From Setoptus koraiensis (Eukaryota; Arthropoda), in contig CM106585.1 in the NCBI GenBank assembly GCA_048013815.1, positions 18,166,001-18,230,000 of the forward strand: DNA of 64,000 nucleotides, in the 5' to 3' direction. The first letter of the stretch is position 1; each line of letters starts with the position of its first letter. Below the pieces are notes generated by a model. That model was not told the DNA's origin and made no database searches. It saw only the letters and a program-made list of their open reading frames with translations. Made by a program: the position numbers and the translations under genes. This document shows, in pieces, positions 26,140 to 37,301 of the stretch.

Positions 26140-26977
26140 GAGCAATCAAATATTTGCATCTATCATAGAGCTTCGCTCACAAGTAATATTGTTGGAAATT
26201 GAATCGGAAATGAAAGAATCTTATTGTGAATATTAAAGTGGAATCTTAAATAAAATTATAAATATATATAATATATATATATATACGTATGTATATATGG
26301 TATATCTATCTGCATAGAATGATTGCAAAATATAATAAGGAGCAAATGAACAGTAAGTCACTAAGGAACTGCTAGATGTTTCCATGGCTGAATTGTTATT
26401 CCAATCAATTATTTCCACCTACATCTATAGAACTTGTTAAGATGAGAATGAGTTACAATTTAGTGCAAGTGCGATTCTTGGGTTCAAAAGAAATGAATGG
26501 CTACTTCATCCCTTATTCTCGTCATTGATAAGAGGCTGCCGCTGATATAAATAACTTCTTCCGGTGATCATCTTGCAAATTTCTTATGTGTGGGCATTTG
26601 TGAGGTAGATTGAGCCTTCACGGAGTGCAAGTACTTATATTGTTGTCTCTGATAGCTAAACCATAATGTTTTGGGATTGATATATACATAAAAGCAGGCA
26701 TACACCAGAAAAAACACAGAGCACAATACTAGTTGCATCGCAACTATTTGATTTAGTAGACCTATTTTGTTTTTTTATTGCCAAGGAACTTCCAAAAAAT
26801 CTGACGTAAACTCCTAGTTTCTAAAAGAAAGTATTAATTCTAAAGAAATCAAAGCTAAACTAAATAAACGGCGATCTAAATCGCCGGCACCAAGTCTCGT
26901 GATATAGAGTAAAGGTCATCTGACAATAGAAACGCGACTTAATGCGCTACAACTGTATAGCTATGAGAGTGATCAAC
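26140..26977. other. Convergent interval between PLXDC and MOCS2B
   Basis: About 840 bases of AT-rich 3' flank, with an AT dinucleotide stretch at 26256-26300. It holds the 3' UTRs of two genes that face each other. No other gene seen. Confidence 0.5.
26249..26254 (+). promoter_or_regulatory. Candidate poly(A) signal of PLXDC
   Basis: AATAAA 110 bases after the PLXDC stop codon on the same strand. Confidence 0.55.
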
Positions 26978-27667
26978 TTAACTTTTGCACCCAGATGCCC
27001 ATTCGTATGTTCCGTCTGAGAATAAAATCTTTTTCCATATAGCAACCTGGGTTTTAACGTTTTGGAGTATTTTCATTGTGACTGAATGAGAAAAGTGTCG
27101 ACTAGTCGAGCTGACGCATATGATGATAGCCTCTTGGCCGACACTCACTACGCCTAAACGAGCTCCCAAGTATATCTTAGCATTCTTATCTATGTTATTA
27201 TTTGCAGAGTCAAGAGATGATTCTAACATCCCATCTGCTTGAATGCTTGTTCCCTTGTCATGATGGTTCCTCAACATGACGGGAATATTTGCTTTCTTTT
27301 CGTTTTGCATGCAATTAGTATCTTGTCGAAAAAGTTGCATCTTGACAATGGCGATCAATTGTTTGAATGCAAGAGGGCAATAGGCCTCGTATTCCAGAGC
27401 AATAATGGGCGAATATGCTGGAGTAGTTGCAAGAGTACGACTCGTTCTGAGATCAGTATCCCTGACGGTTCCCGAGAAGGTGTTTATGGCGCCGCAACGA
27501 AGCGATTTAACAAAGTTGATACCGTCTAGAATGTTCAATGGTTGGTCGGTCAAGACTACCCTGAATGTATCGTGATCAAACTGATAATGTTTTTCTGATT
27601 GGTGATGTAACGCGGTAGCGTTGAGACCGGGGACAATTTTGTTGTCGCTGTCGTCGATAGAAGCCAT
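26978..27667 (-). CDS. MOCS2B: Molybdopterin synthase catalytic (large) subunit, MOCS2B/MoaE family
   Basis: The enzyme subunit that, with the small sulphur-carrying subunit MOCS2A, converts precursor Z (cPMP) to molybdopterin in molybdenum-cofactor synthesis. The 229-residue single exon has the MoaE landmarks CGAINTFSGTVRDTD (58-72), IALEYEAYCPLAFKQLI (89-105), ARLGVVSVGQEAIIICVSS (169-187) and the active-site region VAIWKKILF (208-216) with the catalytic-type Lys. Two oddities: an insertion of about 50 residues (116-164) before the ARLG strand, and ARLG where most homologues have HRxG. The start is the ATG at 27667, because the frame upstream has no ATG. In mammals MOCS2A and MOCS2B share one bicistronic mRNA; I do not see a MOCS2A frame upstream here. 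Confidence 0.9.
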   Translation of the reverse strand: MASIDDSDNKIVPGLNATALHHQSEKHYQFDHDTFRVVLTDQPLNILDGINFVKSLRCGAINTFSGTVRDTDLRTSRTLATTPAYSPIIALEYEAYCPLAFKQLIAIVKMQLFRQDTNCMQNEKKANIPVMLRNHHDKGTSIQADGMLESSLDSANNNIDKNAKIYLGARLGVVSVGQEAIIICVSSTSRHFSHSVTMKILQNVKTQVAIWKKILFSDGTYEWASGCKS

Positions 27668-28587
27668 TAGCCTAATGAGCAAGCAAAGTGTCAGTGATTA
27701 GATCAGTGATGGCTTGCATGAAGTTTATGCGTCATACTAATTGGTTACGTACCTGTTGTGTTGGTTGCCTAATTGTAAGACAGGAAAAAAACAACAGCAA
27801 AGTGAGGGATAGAAAGAGAAAAAAGTTTAACTTTTTCCAGTAAATAAACACATGTGTTCGCAGCAGTAGCAGCAGCAGCAGCAGGTTGTTCGTCAACTGC
27901 TCGCCCGACACAATCTGCCTCATGTGCGCTACTGGCGCTGCAGTCTGCAGATAATCTGCTAGTATTTTTGTGCGTGCGTTTGCCAGCGCAGAATCCAGTC
28001 GTGCATAGTGTGTCTGCTTGCGCGAGCGTCTCGCAGTGCATGTGCATGCTTGTGTGTGTGTTGCGCGAGCGTACTGCAGGAGAAGCGTCGGGCTGTGCTG
28101 TGTCGCAACATTGTTGGCTTCTGGTGGCACACTAACTACTATGTGCTGCTACAGCTATCACAGTAGATATCAAGTTGAAGCAAGAAGAGAGCGAGAGAGA
28201 GAGAGAGAGAGAGAGAGAAAAAAAGAGAGAGGGAAAGGTATGGAAAAGCACTGCGTTTGTGGGGAACGTACTTATTTATGAAATTCTTGCACAAAATCAC
28301 TGAGAATGTTAAGATTTATCGGGCTTGCTCTTCGTTTTTGGTCTGGCAACAACACAATTATATAATTTATTTATAATATCGCCACGTCGAATGTGTGCCC
28401 AGGATCCTATGAGTACTTACAATATTATTATCATCACAGGATAGAGAGATACACGTCACATAGCGCGTCGTTGCTGGCACAACAATTGATCAAATCATCA
28501 TAATAATTATTATCAGCGTCAGTATTAATAATTTGTCTGGTCTATTTGGGGCCAAATCAGTCACCAGCAATTCAAACCGGGATAATC
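27668..28587. other. Divergent interval between MOCS2B and the MARCH ligase
   Basis: About 920 bases between two outward-facing start codons. It holds a GC-richer patch (27870-28130), a GA microsatellite at 28186-28233 and no supported gene. Probably promoters and 5' UTRs of both neighbours. Confidence 0.45.
28186..28233. repeat. GA microsatellite
   Basis: A GA run with an internal A7 interruption, within 400 bases upstream of the MARCH start codon. GA tracts of this sort can bind GAGA-type factors in insects, but that use is not shown here. Confidence 0.85.
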
Positions 28588-29691
28588 ATGTCTTTATCGC
28601 AGGTTGTTATTGATGGCGGATCGGACCATCCGCCATTGTCGCCCGTGTCTGGGGCCACTGCCACCAATGATGCCACCAATGCTGCTGCTGTTGCTGCTGC
28701 CACTAATATCAATGAAGCCGCTCAAGTCACACAAAGCATTATTGCGCATCCCGTAAACCGTCATGGTGACCAGGATGACGAAGACGAGGACAAAGTGTCG
28801 GTGGTTGTGGCCGGCCCAGGCGGCGAACAACCAGCCCAACAGACAGGCCAAGCAACCAGTGAGAGCAAGCAATCACAACAGCAACCAAACCAGACACGGC
28901 AACAATCATCACAGTCATCGCCACCGCCAACAACCGCAAATCAATCACGTTTTATTGATCTCAATGATGATGTGCCCACGTGTAGGATATGCCATTGCAC
29001 TGAACTCAACAAACTCATATCGCCATGCCATTGCTCCGGCTCGCTTAAATGGGTCCACCATAGCTGCTTGCAACAATGGCTCAGCGCCACAAATAGTCAA
29101 AGATGCGAATTGTGCAAGTACCAATTCAGCATGACAGTCAAATACAAGCCACTGCACAAGGTAAGCCATCATCTGACCACATAACTAGTCACATTACATG
29201 CTGTTATTACAGGCAGCCCCGTTTGTACACTCATTGCACCTAGACCTCTTATCACCCCGGCTAATCCGCCATTCTGTCGTTATTTTTTTTTCTCTCTCGC
29301 CCTACACAATACGCACCATCAACACATATCATCAATATATACATCACCACCTATTGACGCACCACGTCAACAACAGTGGGGCGCCCTCAACGCTACCGCC
29401 ACGGATAGGAGAAAACTCATTTGTAACTCAGTATTCAACCTTATTTCTATGATATGCGTATTTTGGTCCATTTATGTTCTCGTTGAAAGGGCCTCTTTAG
29501 ATGCTCGCGTCGGACAGATTGACTGGTCATTCTGGACTAAGATGTGCGTTATAACGATTGGATTTATTGGAGGAGTGATATTTCTATTTGTACAATTAAG
29601 ATTTTATTTTTCAATATTCTTGAGGTGGAGGCAATCAAATAGAATAATTGTTATCAGAAATGCCAACCTAAACGAAATTAAATTAAACTAA
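28588..29691 (+). CDS. MARCH-family RING-CH E3 ubiquitin ligase (MARCH1/8-like), two exons
   Basis: A membrane-bound E3 ubiquitin ligase that, in the MARCH1/8 group, marks surface proteins for endocytosis. Exons 28588-29160 and 29377-29691 give 295 residues. The 216-base intron is GTAAGC...CAACAG, phase 0. A disordered Ala/Gln/Ser N-terminus leads to a C4HC3 RING-CH domain (about 132-176): CRICHC, SPCHCSGSLKWVHHSCLQQW and CELCKYQF. The spliced junction reads PLHK then WGALNATATDRRKLICNSVF, which aligns with the vertebrate PLRKWEKL segment, so the second exon is well supported. Two membrane helices follow (about 203-222 and 240-262), with the MARCH1/8 features WSIYVLVERA, WSFWTKM and GFIGGVIFLFVQ. 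The stop codon overlaps that of the opposing phosphatidylinositol synthase gene. Which MARCH number applies is not certain. Confidence 0.92.
29603..29608 (-). promoter_or_regulatory. Candidate poly(A) signal of phosphatidylinositol synthase, inside the MARCH exon
   Basis: The minus strand reads AATAAA about 80 bases after the synthase stop codon. This places the synthase 3' UTR antisense to the last exon of the MARCH gene. Confidence 0.4.
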
Positions 29692-30320
29692 TCAATCTTA
29701 GGATTTATATAACTACCACGCAGTTCCTCTACCTGGCCTATCACCTTACAAGCGCATAGCATTTGGATGATATTAATCAATATTTTAAACGCCATAAAGG
29801 GTGCACAAATCATTAAGGTCAATTCTATGTAGTAGCTTTGTTGCATAAAGTGATAGGCGTATAATGAGCAAAAGAATAGCTCATAAGCTACACATAGTGT
29901 AAATAGTATGATCTTACTTCCGTAGTAATATCGCATGAGTATATTAGTCTCAGAGTGTGCCGACTTATGTGATGTTTTACCCTGAACTGTTGATGAAAAA
30001 AAGTGTAACCAATGACTAGATATGTCAAGCGCTACAATCAATTGAAATAACAAATGATAATTTGGATATAGATGGCCTAGCGTCATAAGTAGACATAGTG
30101 AGGAAACGCGATCTGTTAGTTGGTCTAACATGGAACCAAACATAGTGGATTGATTGAGGAGCCTGGCAGCAAATCCATCGAAGGCGTCAAGAAATTGTGA
30201 TAATAAATAGAAGATGATGGTTTTCTCAAAATCGCTTAGCGCATAATATAGGGCTAACATTAATAATACTATTCTAATATATCCAATTATGTTTGGCACA
30301 TAAAAAAATATGTTGGCCAT
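29688..30320 (-). CDS. Pis: CDP-diacylglycerol-inositol 3-phosphatidyltransferase (phosphatidylinositol synthase)
   Basis: Makes phosphatidylinositol from CDP-diacylglycerol and myo-inositol in the ER membrane. The 210-residue single exon (human CDIPT 213) begins MANIFFYVPNIIGYIRIVLL, matching the family N-terminus. It contains the full CDP-alcohol phosphotransferase signature: D45-xx-D48-G49-xx-A52-R53-x8-G62-xxx-D66-xxx-D70, visible as FLDAFDGFAARLLNQ and FGSMLDQLTDR. Further landmarks are ALDISSHWLHFFSSTVQG and the hydrophobic helices that follow. All catalytic Asp residues are present. The gene is tail to tail with the MARCH ligase; the stop codons share two bases. The start is the only ATG at the expected place. 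Confidence 0.96.
   Translation of the reverse strand: MANIFFYVPNIIGYIRIVLLMLALYYALSDFEKTIIFYLLSQFLDAFDGFAARLLNQSTMFGSMLDQLTDRVSSLCLLMTLGHLYPNYHLLFQLIVALDISSHWLHFFSSTVQGKTSHKSAHSETNILMRYYYGSKIILFTLCVAYELFFCSLYAYHFMQQSYYIELTLMICAPFMAFKILINIIQMLCACKVIGQVEELRGSYINPKID
30202..30207 (+). promoter_or_regulatory. Candidate poly(A) signal of the MARCH gene, inside the opposing synthase gene
   Basis: AATAAA on the plus strand about 510 bases after the MARCH stop codon. Its use would make the MARCH 3' UTR antisense to most of the synthase coding sequence. Weak single-motif evidence. Confidence 0.3.
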
Positions 30321-30817
30321 TTTGAGAATGTTACAAAAAGATCCTTGTTAGCTAATGAACAGCACTATTGAAATATTTGTCATAGATATAGTTATGGTAG
30401 ATGATGTGTATGCTCTACTCCTGAATGATTCCCATGTATATAATACACGATCGCATTTCCGAAATGAATGCGATATTGCACTCAAGTGTCCAATTAGAAG
30501 ACAACTAACTATACTATATAAGAGAGATGTTGCCAACGTGATATAATCTGGGTTACTGACGGACGCGAGTCTCTTGCCAAGTGATTATGACAAGCCATGG
30601 AAGAGATGATTGAAATGAGAACTAATAGATACACTTTCTAAATATCTAAAAATATAGTGGTCGCGGCAAATTTGAAAAATACTAGAGGCCGTTGTTTACG
30701 TGGGTACTAGGCGCATGCCCATAGCAGCCATTGGTGTGATTCGCGGATTCTTTTATTCCCTCATCGGATATTGTTGGCAGACACTTGACGTGTACCCACA
30801 TATACACGGGGACACAC

Positions 30818-30858
<41 letters not shown>

Positions 30859-31725
30859 CACACACAAGGCTGACGAGAACTGGCTATGCGCAAAAGGGTT
30901 GTCCAATTGGGTGCCCTTGCCAATACATTTCGCCAGACGATTATAACTGGTGTATATGCCAGGGGCCCCAGACTGGGGCGATCCGCAGTCCGCAGAGAGC
31001 AATTGTATGTGTGAGCGCGTTGCTTCGCACGAAGGATACGGTGCTGCTGATGAGTAAAAGGAAAAGGGGAAGCTTAGACACTAGAGCGGGTACTGGGGGC
31101 CCGATTCGTGAATGAAAACAGCAACCAAGCAGCCGCATCGTTTGCCAATTGAGGCGCACTACGGGTAGCGTTCCGGACTGAAGCACTAGTCACACAATCA
31201 GCATCAATATAACATATACATCGATATCAACAATATATATGTACATTATATGTGTGCGTGTGTGTGTGTGAGTACAACAACTATTGGTTCGGGGAAAAGA
31301 ATTCGGACATCGTCAAACTTCGCATAAAGCTCAAGTGCAGCCTTTAATTGGACGGAACTCCGAGATGCCGTTCCGCCAGGAGACTAGCTGATAATCTTCC
31401 GCGCAATTCGATATCGCAAGTGCTCACATGCTATCATTAGTAACAGTCGGAATTTCAGCAGATATTAATAGAATTGAAAGCAGCCAATGGATTTAAAAAC
31501 CTACGCAGTTGTTCAGTAGCAACGTTAGCGCAACTAAGCTATCGCAACAATAGACAATACTACTCGACAGAGTTGTCCTTGACCGGATACCGTGCTATTG
31601 ATTGCAATTAAAACTTGATCATATAATCACATAACCGACAGCAGACAGAGACCAGAGGTAGTATAGTCATTATATTATTGTTACTGTTATTACTGGTAGC
31701 ATAACAGGAGTCGTGTTCAGACAAT
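30321..31725. other. Divergent interval between phosphatidylinositol synthase and dynamin
   Basis: About 1.4 kb of non-coding DNA with a CA microsatellite at 30811-30867 and a moderately GC-rich patch at 30900-31180. It should hold both promoters and the dynamin 5' UTR. Short frames at 30348-30546 on both strands lack any recognisable motif. Confidence 0.5.
30811..30867. repeat. CA microsatellite
   Basis: CA run with a few CG steps, about 860 bases upstream of the dynamin start codon. Confidence 0.9.
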
Positions 31726-34212
31726 ATGGCTGGTTGGAGCAACGACGGAATGGAGGGCCTCATCGGGGTGGTCAACAAACTTCATGACGCCTTCACAAGT
31801 TTGGGTGTCAGTCTAAGCTTGGACTTGCCACAGATTGCCGTAGTGGGTGGCCAGTCGGCGGGAAAATCGTCCGTATTAGAGAATTTCGTTGGCAGAGATT
31901 TCTTGCCGCGAGGAGCTGGAATTGTCACTAGGCGACCATTGATATTGCAATTGTTGTTCTCGCAGCAAGAATACGGAGAGTTTGCACATTGTCGCGGAAC
32001 GAAATTCACCGATTTTGACAAAATTCGCCAAGAGATAGAAGAGGAAACAGACAGGCAAACTGGCTCAAATAAGGGCATATCGCCCGTTCCCATAAGCTTG
32101 AGAGTATACTCGCCCCATGTACTCAATCTCACCTTGATTGATTTGCCCGGTCTCACTAAGGTGCCCGTGGGTGATCAACCTGCCGACATTGAGCACCAGA
32201 TTCGCGAGATGTTGTTGACATTTGTTAGACGAGACAATACACTTATATTGGCCGTCACACCAGCCAATCAAGATCTTGCCACAAGTGACGCACTTAAACT
32301 GGCCAAAGAAGTCGACCCGGACGGCATCAGAACTATTGGTGTTATCACCAAATTGGACCTGATGGACCAGGGCACAGATGCCAAAGATATTCTAGAGAAC
32401 AAGGTCTTTCCATTGCGACGTGGCTATATCGGTGTGATAAACAGATCCCAGAAGGACATTGAGGGCCGCAAAGATATCAGGGCCTCGTTGGAGGCTGAGC
32501 GCAAATTCTTTTTATCGCATCCATCCTATAGTCATATGGCCGAACGATGCGGTACGGGCTATTTGCAACGTGTGCTCAATCAGCAATTGACCAATCATAT
32601 TAGAGATACGTTGCCAGCTTTGCGAGACAAGTTACAAAAGCAATTGTTGTCGTTAGAGAAAGAAGTGGAGGAATTTCGTCATTTCAAGCCAGACGATCCG
32701 TCGCGAAAGACGAAGGCCATGCTTCAAATGATACAACAACTGCAGAATGATTTTGAGCGGTCTATTGAGGGCTCGGGCAATTCTGCTATCAATACGGCGG
32801 AATTGTCCGGCGGTGCCAAAATAAATCGTTTGTTTCACGAGAGATTTCCATTTGAAATTGTCAAAATGGAATGCGATGAAAAAGAATTGCGAAGAGAGAT
32901 CGCTTATGCAATTAGAAATATTCACGGTATTAGAGTGGGTCTATTCACGCCTGACATGGCGTTCGATGCTATTGTCAAGACACAAATAGATAGATTACGT
33001 GAACCATCCTTAAAATGTGTCGATTTGGTTGTTCAAGAGTTGGGAAATGTTATGAGAAAATGCGCTGAGCGTATGGCACGCTTTCCGCGTCTTCGCGAAG
33101 AAATAGAAAGGATAATCACTTCGTACATAAGAGAACGAGAGGGTTTATTGAAGGAGCAACTATTGTTGCTGGTAGACGTTCAATTGGCCTATATGAATAC
33201 AAATCACGAAGATTTCATTGGATTCTCGACTGTTCAGCAAAGCTCTGATTCTAATTCATCCAGTAGTCAGCGTAAAATTGGCAATCAAGTTATAAGAAAA
33301 GGCTGGATGATTATACACAATCTGGGCATAATTAGAGGCGGCTCAAAAGGTTATTGGTTTGTGTTGACGGCCGAATCATTGAGTTGGTTCAAGGATGAAG
33401 AGGAAAAAGATAAAAAGTACATGCTGCCATTGGATAGTCTCAAAATACGAGATATCGAGGCGGGTTTTATGTCAATGCGACGCTACACATTCTCATTGTT
33501 CAATTCGGACAATAGAAACGTTTACAAGGATTCAAAATGTCTAGAATTGTCTTGCGAATCTCAAGAGGAAGTGGACTCTTGGAAAGCTTCCTTCCTAAGA
33601 GCGGGTGTCTATTTAGAGCGAGCCAGTGCCCGAAGTGAATCGAGTAATGAAAACGAGGATGGTAACTCAGGTGGTCCGTCAAATGGTCAAATAACATCGC
33701 TAGATCCACAATTGGAGCGCCAAGTGGAGACTATCAGAAATCTAGTGGATTCATATATGAAAATTGTTACTAAAACATTCAGAGATTTAGTCCCAAAATT
33801 GATTATGCACTTAATGATTAATTCTACAAAGAATTATATATTCAGCGAACTGTTAGCTGCCTTATATCAAGCGGGCGACCAGGCCACCCTGATGGAGGAA
33901 TCGCCAGAAGAGGAGCGCAGAAGACAAGAGCTCCTAAAGACTTATCACGCTTGTAAAGAGGCCTTGAAAATTATTGGGGACGTTAGTATGCAGACCACTT
34001 ATTCGCCGCCACCCACAAGAGATTCGTGGTCATCATCAAGTATACGATCTTCCCAGGGCCCACCGCCGCCAGCACCCTCGTCTATGGGCGTGAATCGAAA
34101 TGTCACTCCATCAAATCCGGGCCGGCCAAGTCCAGCACCGATCCCATCGCCGGGTAGAGCTCCGCCATCCATACCACAACGAGGAGCTCCTTCGCTGCCG
34201 CCGAGACAATAG
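31726..34212 (+). CDS. shi: Dynamin, single-exon (shibire orthologue)
   Basis: The large GTPase that severs endocytic necks, needed for clathrin-mediated endocytosis and synaptic-vesicle recycling. The 828-residue frame is complete: GTPase domain with P-loop GGQSAGKSS (about 41-49), the switch I region with [22 protein letters not shown] (G3) and [12 protein letters not shown] (G4); the stalk (LRDKLQKQL onward); a PH domain (about 520-630, [20 protein letters not shown]); the GTPase effector domain ([18 protein letters not shown], through the helix ending [10 protein letters not shown]); and a Pro/Arg-rich tail ([20 protein letters not shown]) for SH3 partners. The PH and Pro-rich parts mark a classical dynamin rather than DRP1. 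The start ATG gives the expected N-terminus. There is no intron, unlike Drosophila shibire. Confidence 0.97.
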   Translation: MAGWSNDGMEGLIGVVNKLHDAFTSLGVSLSLDLPQIAVVGGQSAGKSSVLENFVGRDFLPRGAGIVTRRPLILQLLFSQQEYGEFAHCRGTKFTDFDKIRQEIEEETDRQTGSNKGISPVPISLRVYSPHVLNLTLIDLPGLTKVPVGDQPADIEHQIREMLLTFVRRDNTLILAVTPANQDLATSDALKLAKEVDPDGIRTIGVITKLDLMDQGTDAKDILENKVFPLRRGYIGVINRSQKDIEGRKDIRASLEAERKFFLSHPSYSHMAERCGTGYLQRVLNQQLTNHIRDTLPALRDKLQKQLLSLEKEVEEFRHFKPDDPSRKTKAMLQMIQQLQNDFERSIEGSGNSAINTAELSGGAKINRLFHERFPFEIVKMECDEKELRREIAYAIRNIHGIRVGLFTPDMAFDAIVKTQIDRLREPSLKCVDLVVQELGNVMRKCAERMARFPRLREEIERIITSYIREREGLLKEQLLLLVDVQLAYMNTNHEDFIGFSTVQQSSDSNSSSSQRKIGNQVIRKGWMIIHNLGIIRGGSKGYWFVLTAESLSWFKDEEEKDKKYMLPLDSLKIRDIEAGFMSMRRYTFSLFNSDNRNVYKDSKCLELSCESQEEVDSWKASFLRAGVYLERASARSESSNENEDGNSGGPSNGQITSLDPQLERQVETIRNLVDSYMKIVTKTFRDLVPKLIMHLMINSTKNYIFSELLAALYQAGDQATLMEESPEEERRRQELLKTYHACKEALKIIGDVSMQTTYSPPPTRDSWSSSSIRSSQGPPPPAPSSMGVNRNVTPSNPGRPSPAPIPSPGRAPPSIPQRGAPSLPPRQ

Positions 34213-34552
34213 GCTCACGACAATAGGCTTACGACAACAGAGCTGCTGATTCAAAATATAACCCGACAGACTAATAATACAGATTATTATTATATCTGTC
34301 AAAAAATACTCAAGAGATATATAGCCTTTACAATGTACATCTCTTTGTTTATATCTCACTTCAACTTTGATTATTTATGCCGGAAATGTTGTAGAACACT
34401 GACGATTTGAAACGATTTAGCACCATCAATCTAGTCCACCGGCGATTGGTTACTTTAATAGTTTATCACTTATTACAGCACAGATAACTAGACTGTTCTG
34501 GCGAGGCGATAGCAAAAACAAACAAAAAAATATTTGTATTTTTACTTTGTTA

Positions 34553-34619
34553 CGTTATTATTATCATTATTATTATCATCACTATCATCATTATTATTAT
34601 TATCATTATCATAATCATT
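34553..34619. repeat. ATT/ATC trinucleotide repeat
   Basis: Alternating TTA, TCA and ATC steps form an imperfect trinucleotide array about 340 bases after the dynamin stop. Confidence 0.8.
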
Positions 34620-35076
34620 TGAGACCTAGACAATTGACTGGGGAAGTATAAATACAGCTTGTTTGGACACATCATTGAATAGCTATTAGAATTGCAACAC
34701 TGTTGGTCGTGACGACACTTTTTCTCTTTCGATCTCGAATGGATGGTACAAAATCATAGTATATCACAAATAGCATCTAATATTTATTACACAGATCAAT
34801 CGATCTTGATAATTCTATCAATTAACATTATCAACTTGAGTCTGAAATCTATTAGACACTCATACTGTTATTTACTGAGTTAACTGTTATTAGCTGATCT
34901 GATTTGTCGCAAAGCATCGCCTTGGATGGATTTGGTAGATTGACAGTATAATAATCGTTGGCGTTCGTCTACGATCTGTCTATCGTTTTACCAGCGCGAG
35001 AATAATTATCAATTTTTGTAACGAGCAGCAATTGTTAGAGATTGATCAGCACAAATCATTGATCACAGGCTCTATA

Positions 35077-35082
35077 AATAAA
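35077..35082 (+). promoter_or_regulatory. Candidate poly(A) signal of dynamin
   Basis: AATAAA about 860 bases downstream of the dynamin stop codon on the same strand. A long 3' UTR is plausible, but nearer variant signals cannot be excluded. Confidence 0.3.
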
Positions 35083-35756
35083 TGTACTTTATGATTAGTT
35101 TAGAAATTGTTCCGTCTGACTACAGAATAGTTGTTGTGTGAGAGAGGCAATAACAAACACTGACATTCACTAATACAATACTTCACTATCTACTAATACC
35201 TATATTTTTCTTACACATCAGTCGTTTGTTTGTTCTGATGTTTATCTCACAACATTGTCAACTAAAAATTGATTGGCTAGTTCTCACTCTCATCACTTAT
35301 TATTAATAATGTTGCTATAATACTAAATAAATACAGCAACAACAACAGCGCTCTAGTGCATCAACTGATTGTGAGACTTGTTGGCCAATCGGGTCGCAGT
35401 ATTTACAAGTGGTTGATACAGTTATAGTGGCTCGAAAATAGGTCAACAATAGAGATACTTGTGTTGCCCGACGAGTTGTTGTTGCTTGTGGGTTGTTGCT
35501 CTGAGTTGTAGTGTCTGGAAATGGGGGGAAGCGTGAAAAACAAGAGCGACTGTGTGCGCCGTTGTCCAACATTGCTGCAAATGTTGGCCCGAAGTGAACC
35601 CCACTTGAAGGTTGTTCCCGAATCAATTCGGGTCGATGACCCTGTTCTCAGGGTGCATTGACCAGATATTGGCCTCATGGTTGGGCGCGTGACCCCCAAT
35701 AGGAATGCATTCCGCACCCTGTCCGCCGTTCGTTATGTCATATTCCCGCTCGTGCC

Positions 35757-35757
35757 G

Positions 35758-35790
<33 letters not shown>
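35757..35790. repeat. CA microsatellite
   Basis: An almost pure CA run of about 34 bases in non-coding DNA. Confidence 0.9.
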
Positions 35791-37259
35791 CAGTCTGGCG
35801 GAAATGACTAGAGAAAGAGGTGGGGGCGAGGCTCGCCCCTCGCACCGTTTCCATGAATAACGGGATAAAGTCCACAAAATGGGCACCAGCTCCTCTGGCC
35901 GTGGGGCTGCACACTCAAATGAGTTATACTTTTAGTTGTAACTGGCTGATGCTTGCCGAAGCGACAACAAAAGTAATGTTCACCATGGTGTAGTGTATCG
36001 GAATTTGAAGCCAAGCGAAGCAACTGACAGCAACAGCCCAACAGAAACAAGCTCATCGCAGAGGTCATGAACACATGAATTGTTTTCCATCCCAACTGAC
36101 TATGACATGTAGACTGTGTCATCAGACAGGTGTCTATCTTGCACGACAGCATCTTGTTGACTCCATCAGAGGCCCAACTTTGGCCGCAACGCACCAAAAG
36201 CAATGATGAATGCCTCGCAATGTTGTCAACTTCGAACAGATAGCCGACCATCTATCATCGTATATCTATCATCCGCGACTAACCATGCCCGCAGCAAGTG
36301 CCACTATCCGGCAGTTAAACAGTGCTCCTTTCGCGCTTGTCGTTCAGTCCTTTAGCCAATATAAACTCGCAAGGGTTAATCTAGCGTCTCTGCACTCAAA
36401 CTGGCATCACAAACTAACATCACAAAAATGGCAAGCTTATCAATATTTCGTCATCGCCAGCGACAATAAGATTGATTGGCTCGCTGTTGTCTGAAAGTCA
36501 ACGGCAATCAATTTGAATCGGCCAACAAGCCGTGCATTTTTCCTTTCCGTTTGTGTGAAACTTGATCAATTCTCTTGATTGCTCTATTCCTAAGCGAGCA
36601 ACAACCTAATCAGAAATATCCGATATTATCTGCTGCATGCTCGTGTAACTGCATTAACCGCCATAAGCAATGAGCCCTAGGTTCATATCTCCACACCATG
36701 CGTGCTATCAGAGGCGCACGAATGCTGGCTGATAAATTCATTATGAGAAGCTACAAAAACGCTTTCATGACTGATTTGCAAATGAGGCGCCGCACGAGAG
36801 CATTGTCGGTGAATATATTTTTGTCTCCCATTGTTGCCATCGAACGAGCACCAACAAGCATTCACTGGTAGGGTTGCCTCTTCTGTCGCTAATTATTCAG
36901 GCTTTTCATTATTAAGTGAGGCCCCGACAATAAATCGAGTCGTTGGTTGAATAACGTGTCACGGTCGTGCTAATGGTCGCTCAACTCCACAAAGTTCATT
37001 GGCACCTATGCATCATTATGAAGATATTATCTGTGAGCTTCGCTCGGGTTTGGACGTGATTCAGTGGGTGAGGCAATCTTTTGAGTGATCGCCATTCACT
37101 TCGGAGGACACCTTTTGTTGCTGTTGTTGTCGCTGTTGTTGCACCGATGAAGCCCTATGTGGTCTATTCACCGACGTGATTTTCAGCCATCCGATTGAAT
37201 GGAGCGAGCATCAGCAGTGTCATTCGGCGCCCATTGTCATCCTCAACTGGAGAGTCGCG

Positions 37260-37301
37260 AGAATTCAGTCGAAAGGGAAACCACCCTTCCGACTGAATTC
37301 T
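37260..37301. repeat. 18-bp inverted repeat (hairpin, 6-base loop)
   Basis: GAATTCAGTCGAAAGGG (37261-37277) and CCCTTCCGACTGAATTC (37284-37300) pair over 17 positions with one mismatch, around the loop AAACCA. One more A-T pair extends the stem outward. It sits in non-coding DNA and has no T-tract next to it. Confidence 0.85.
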
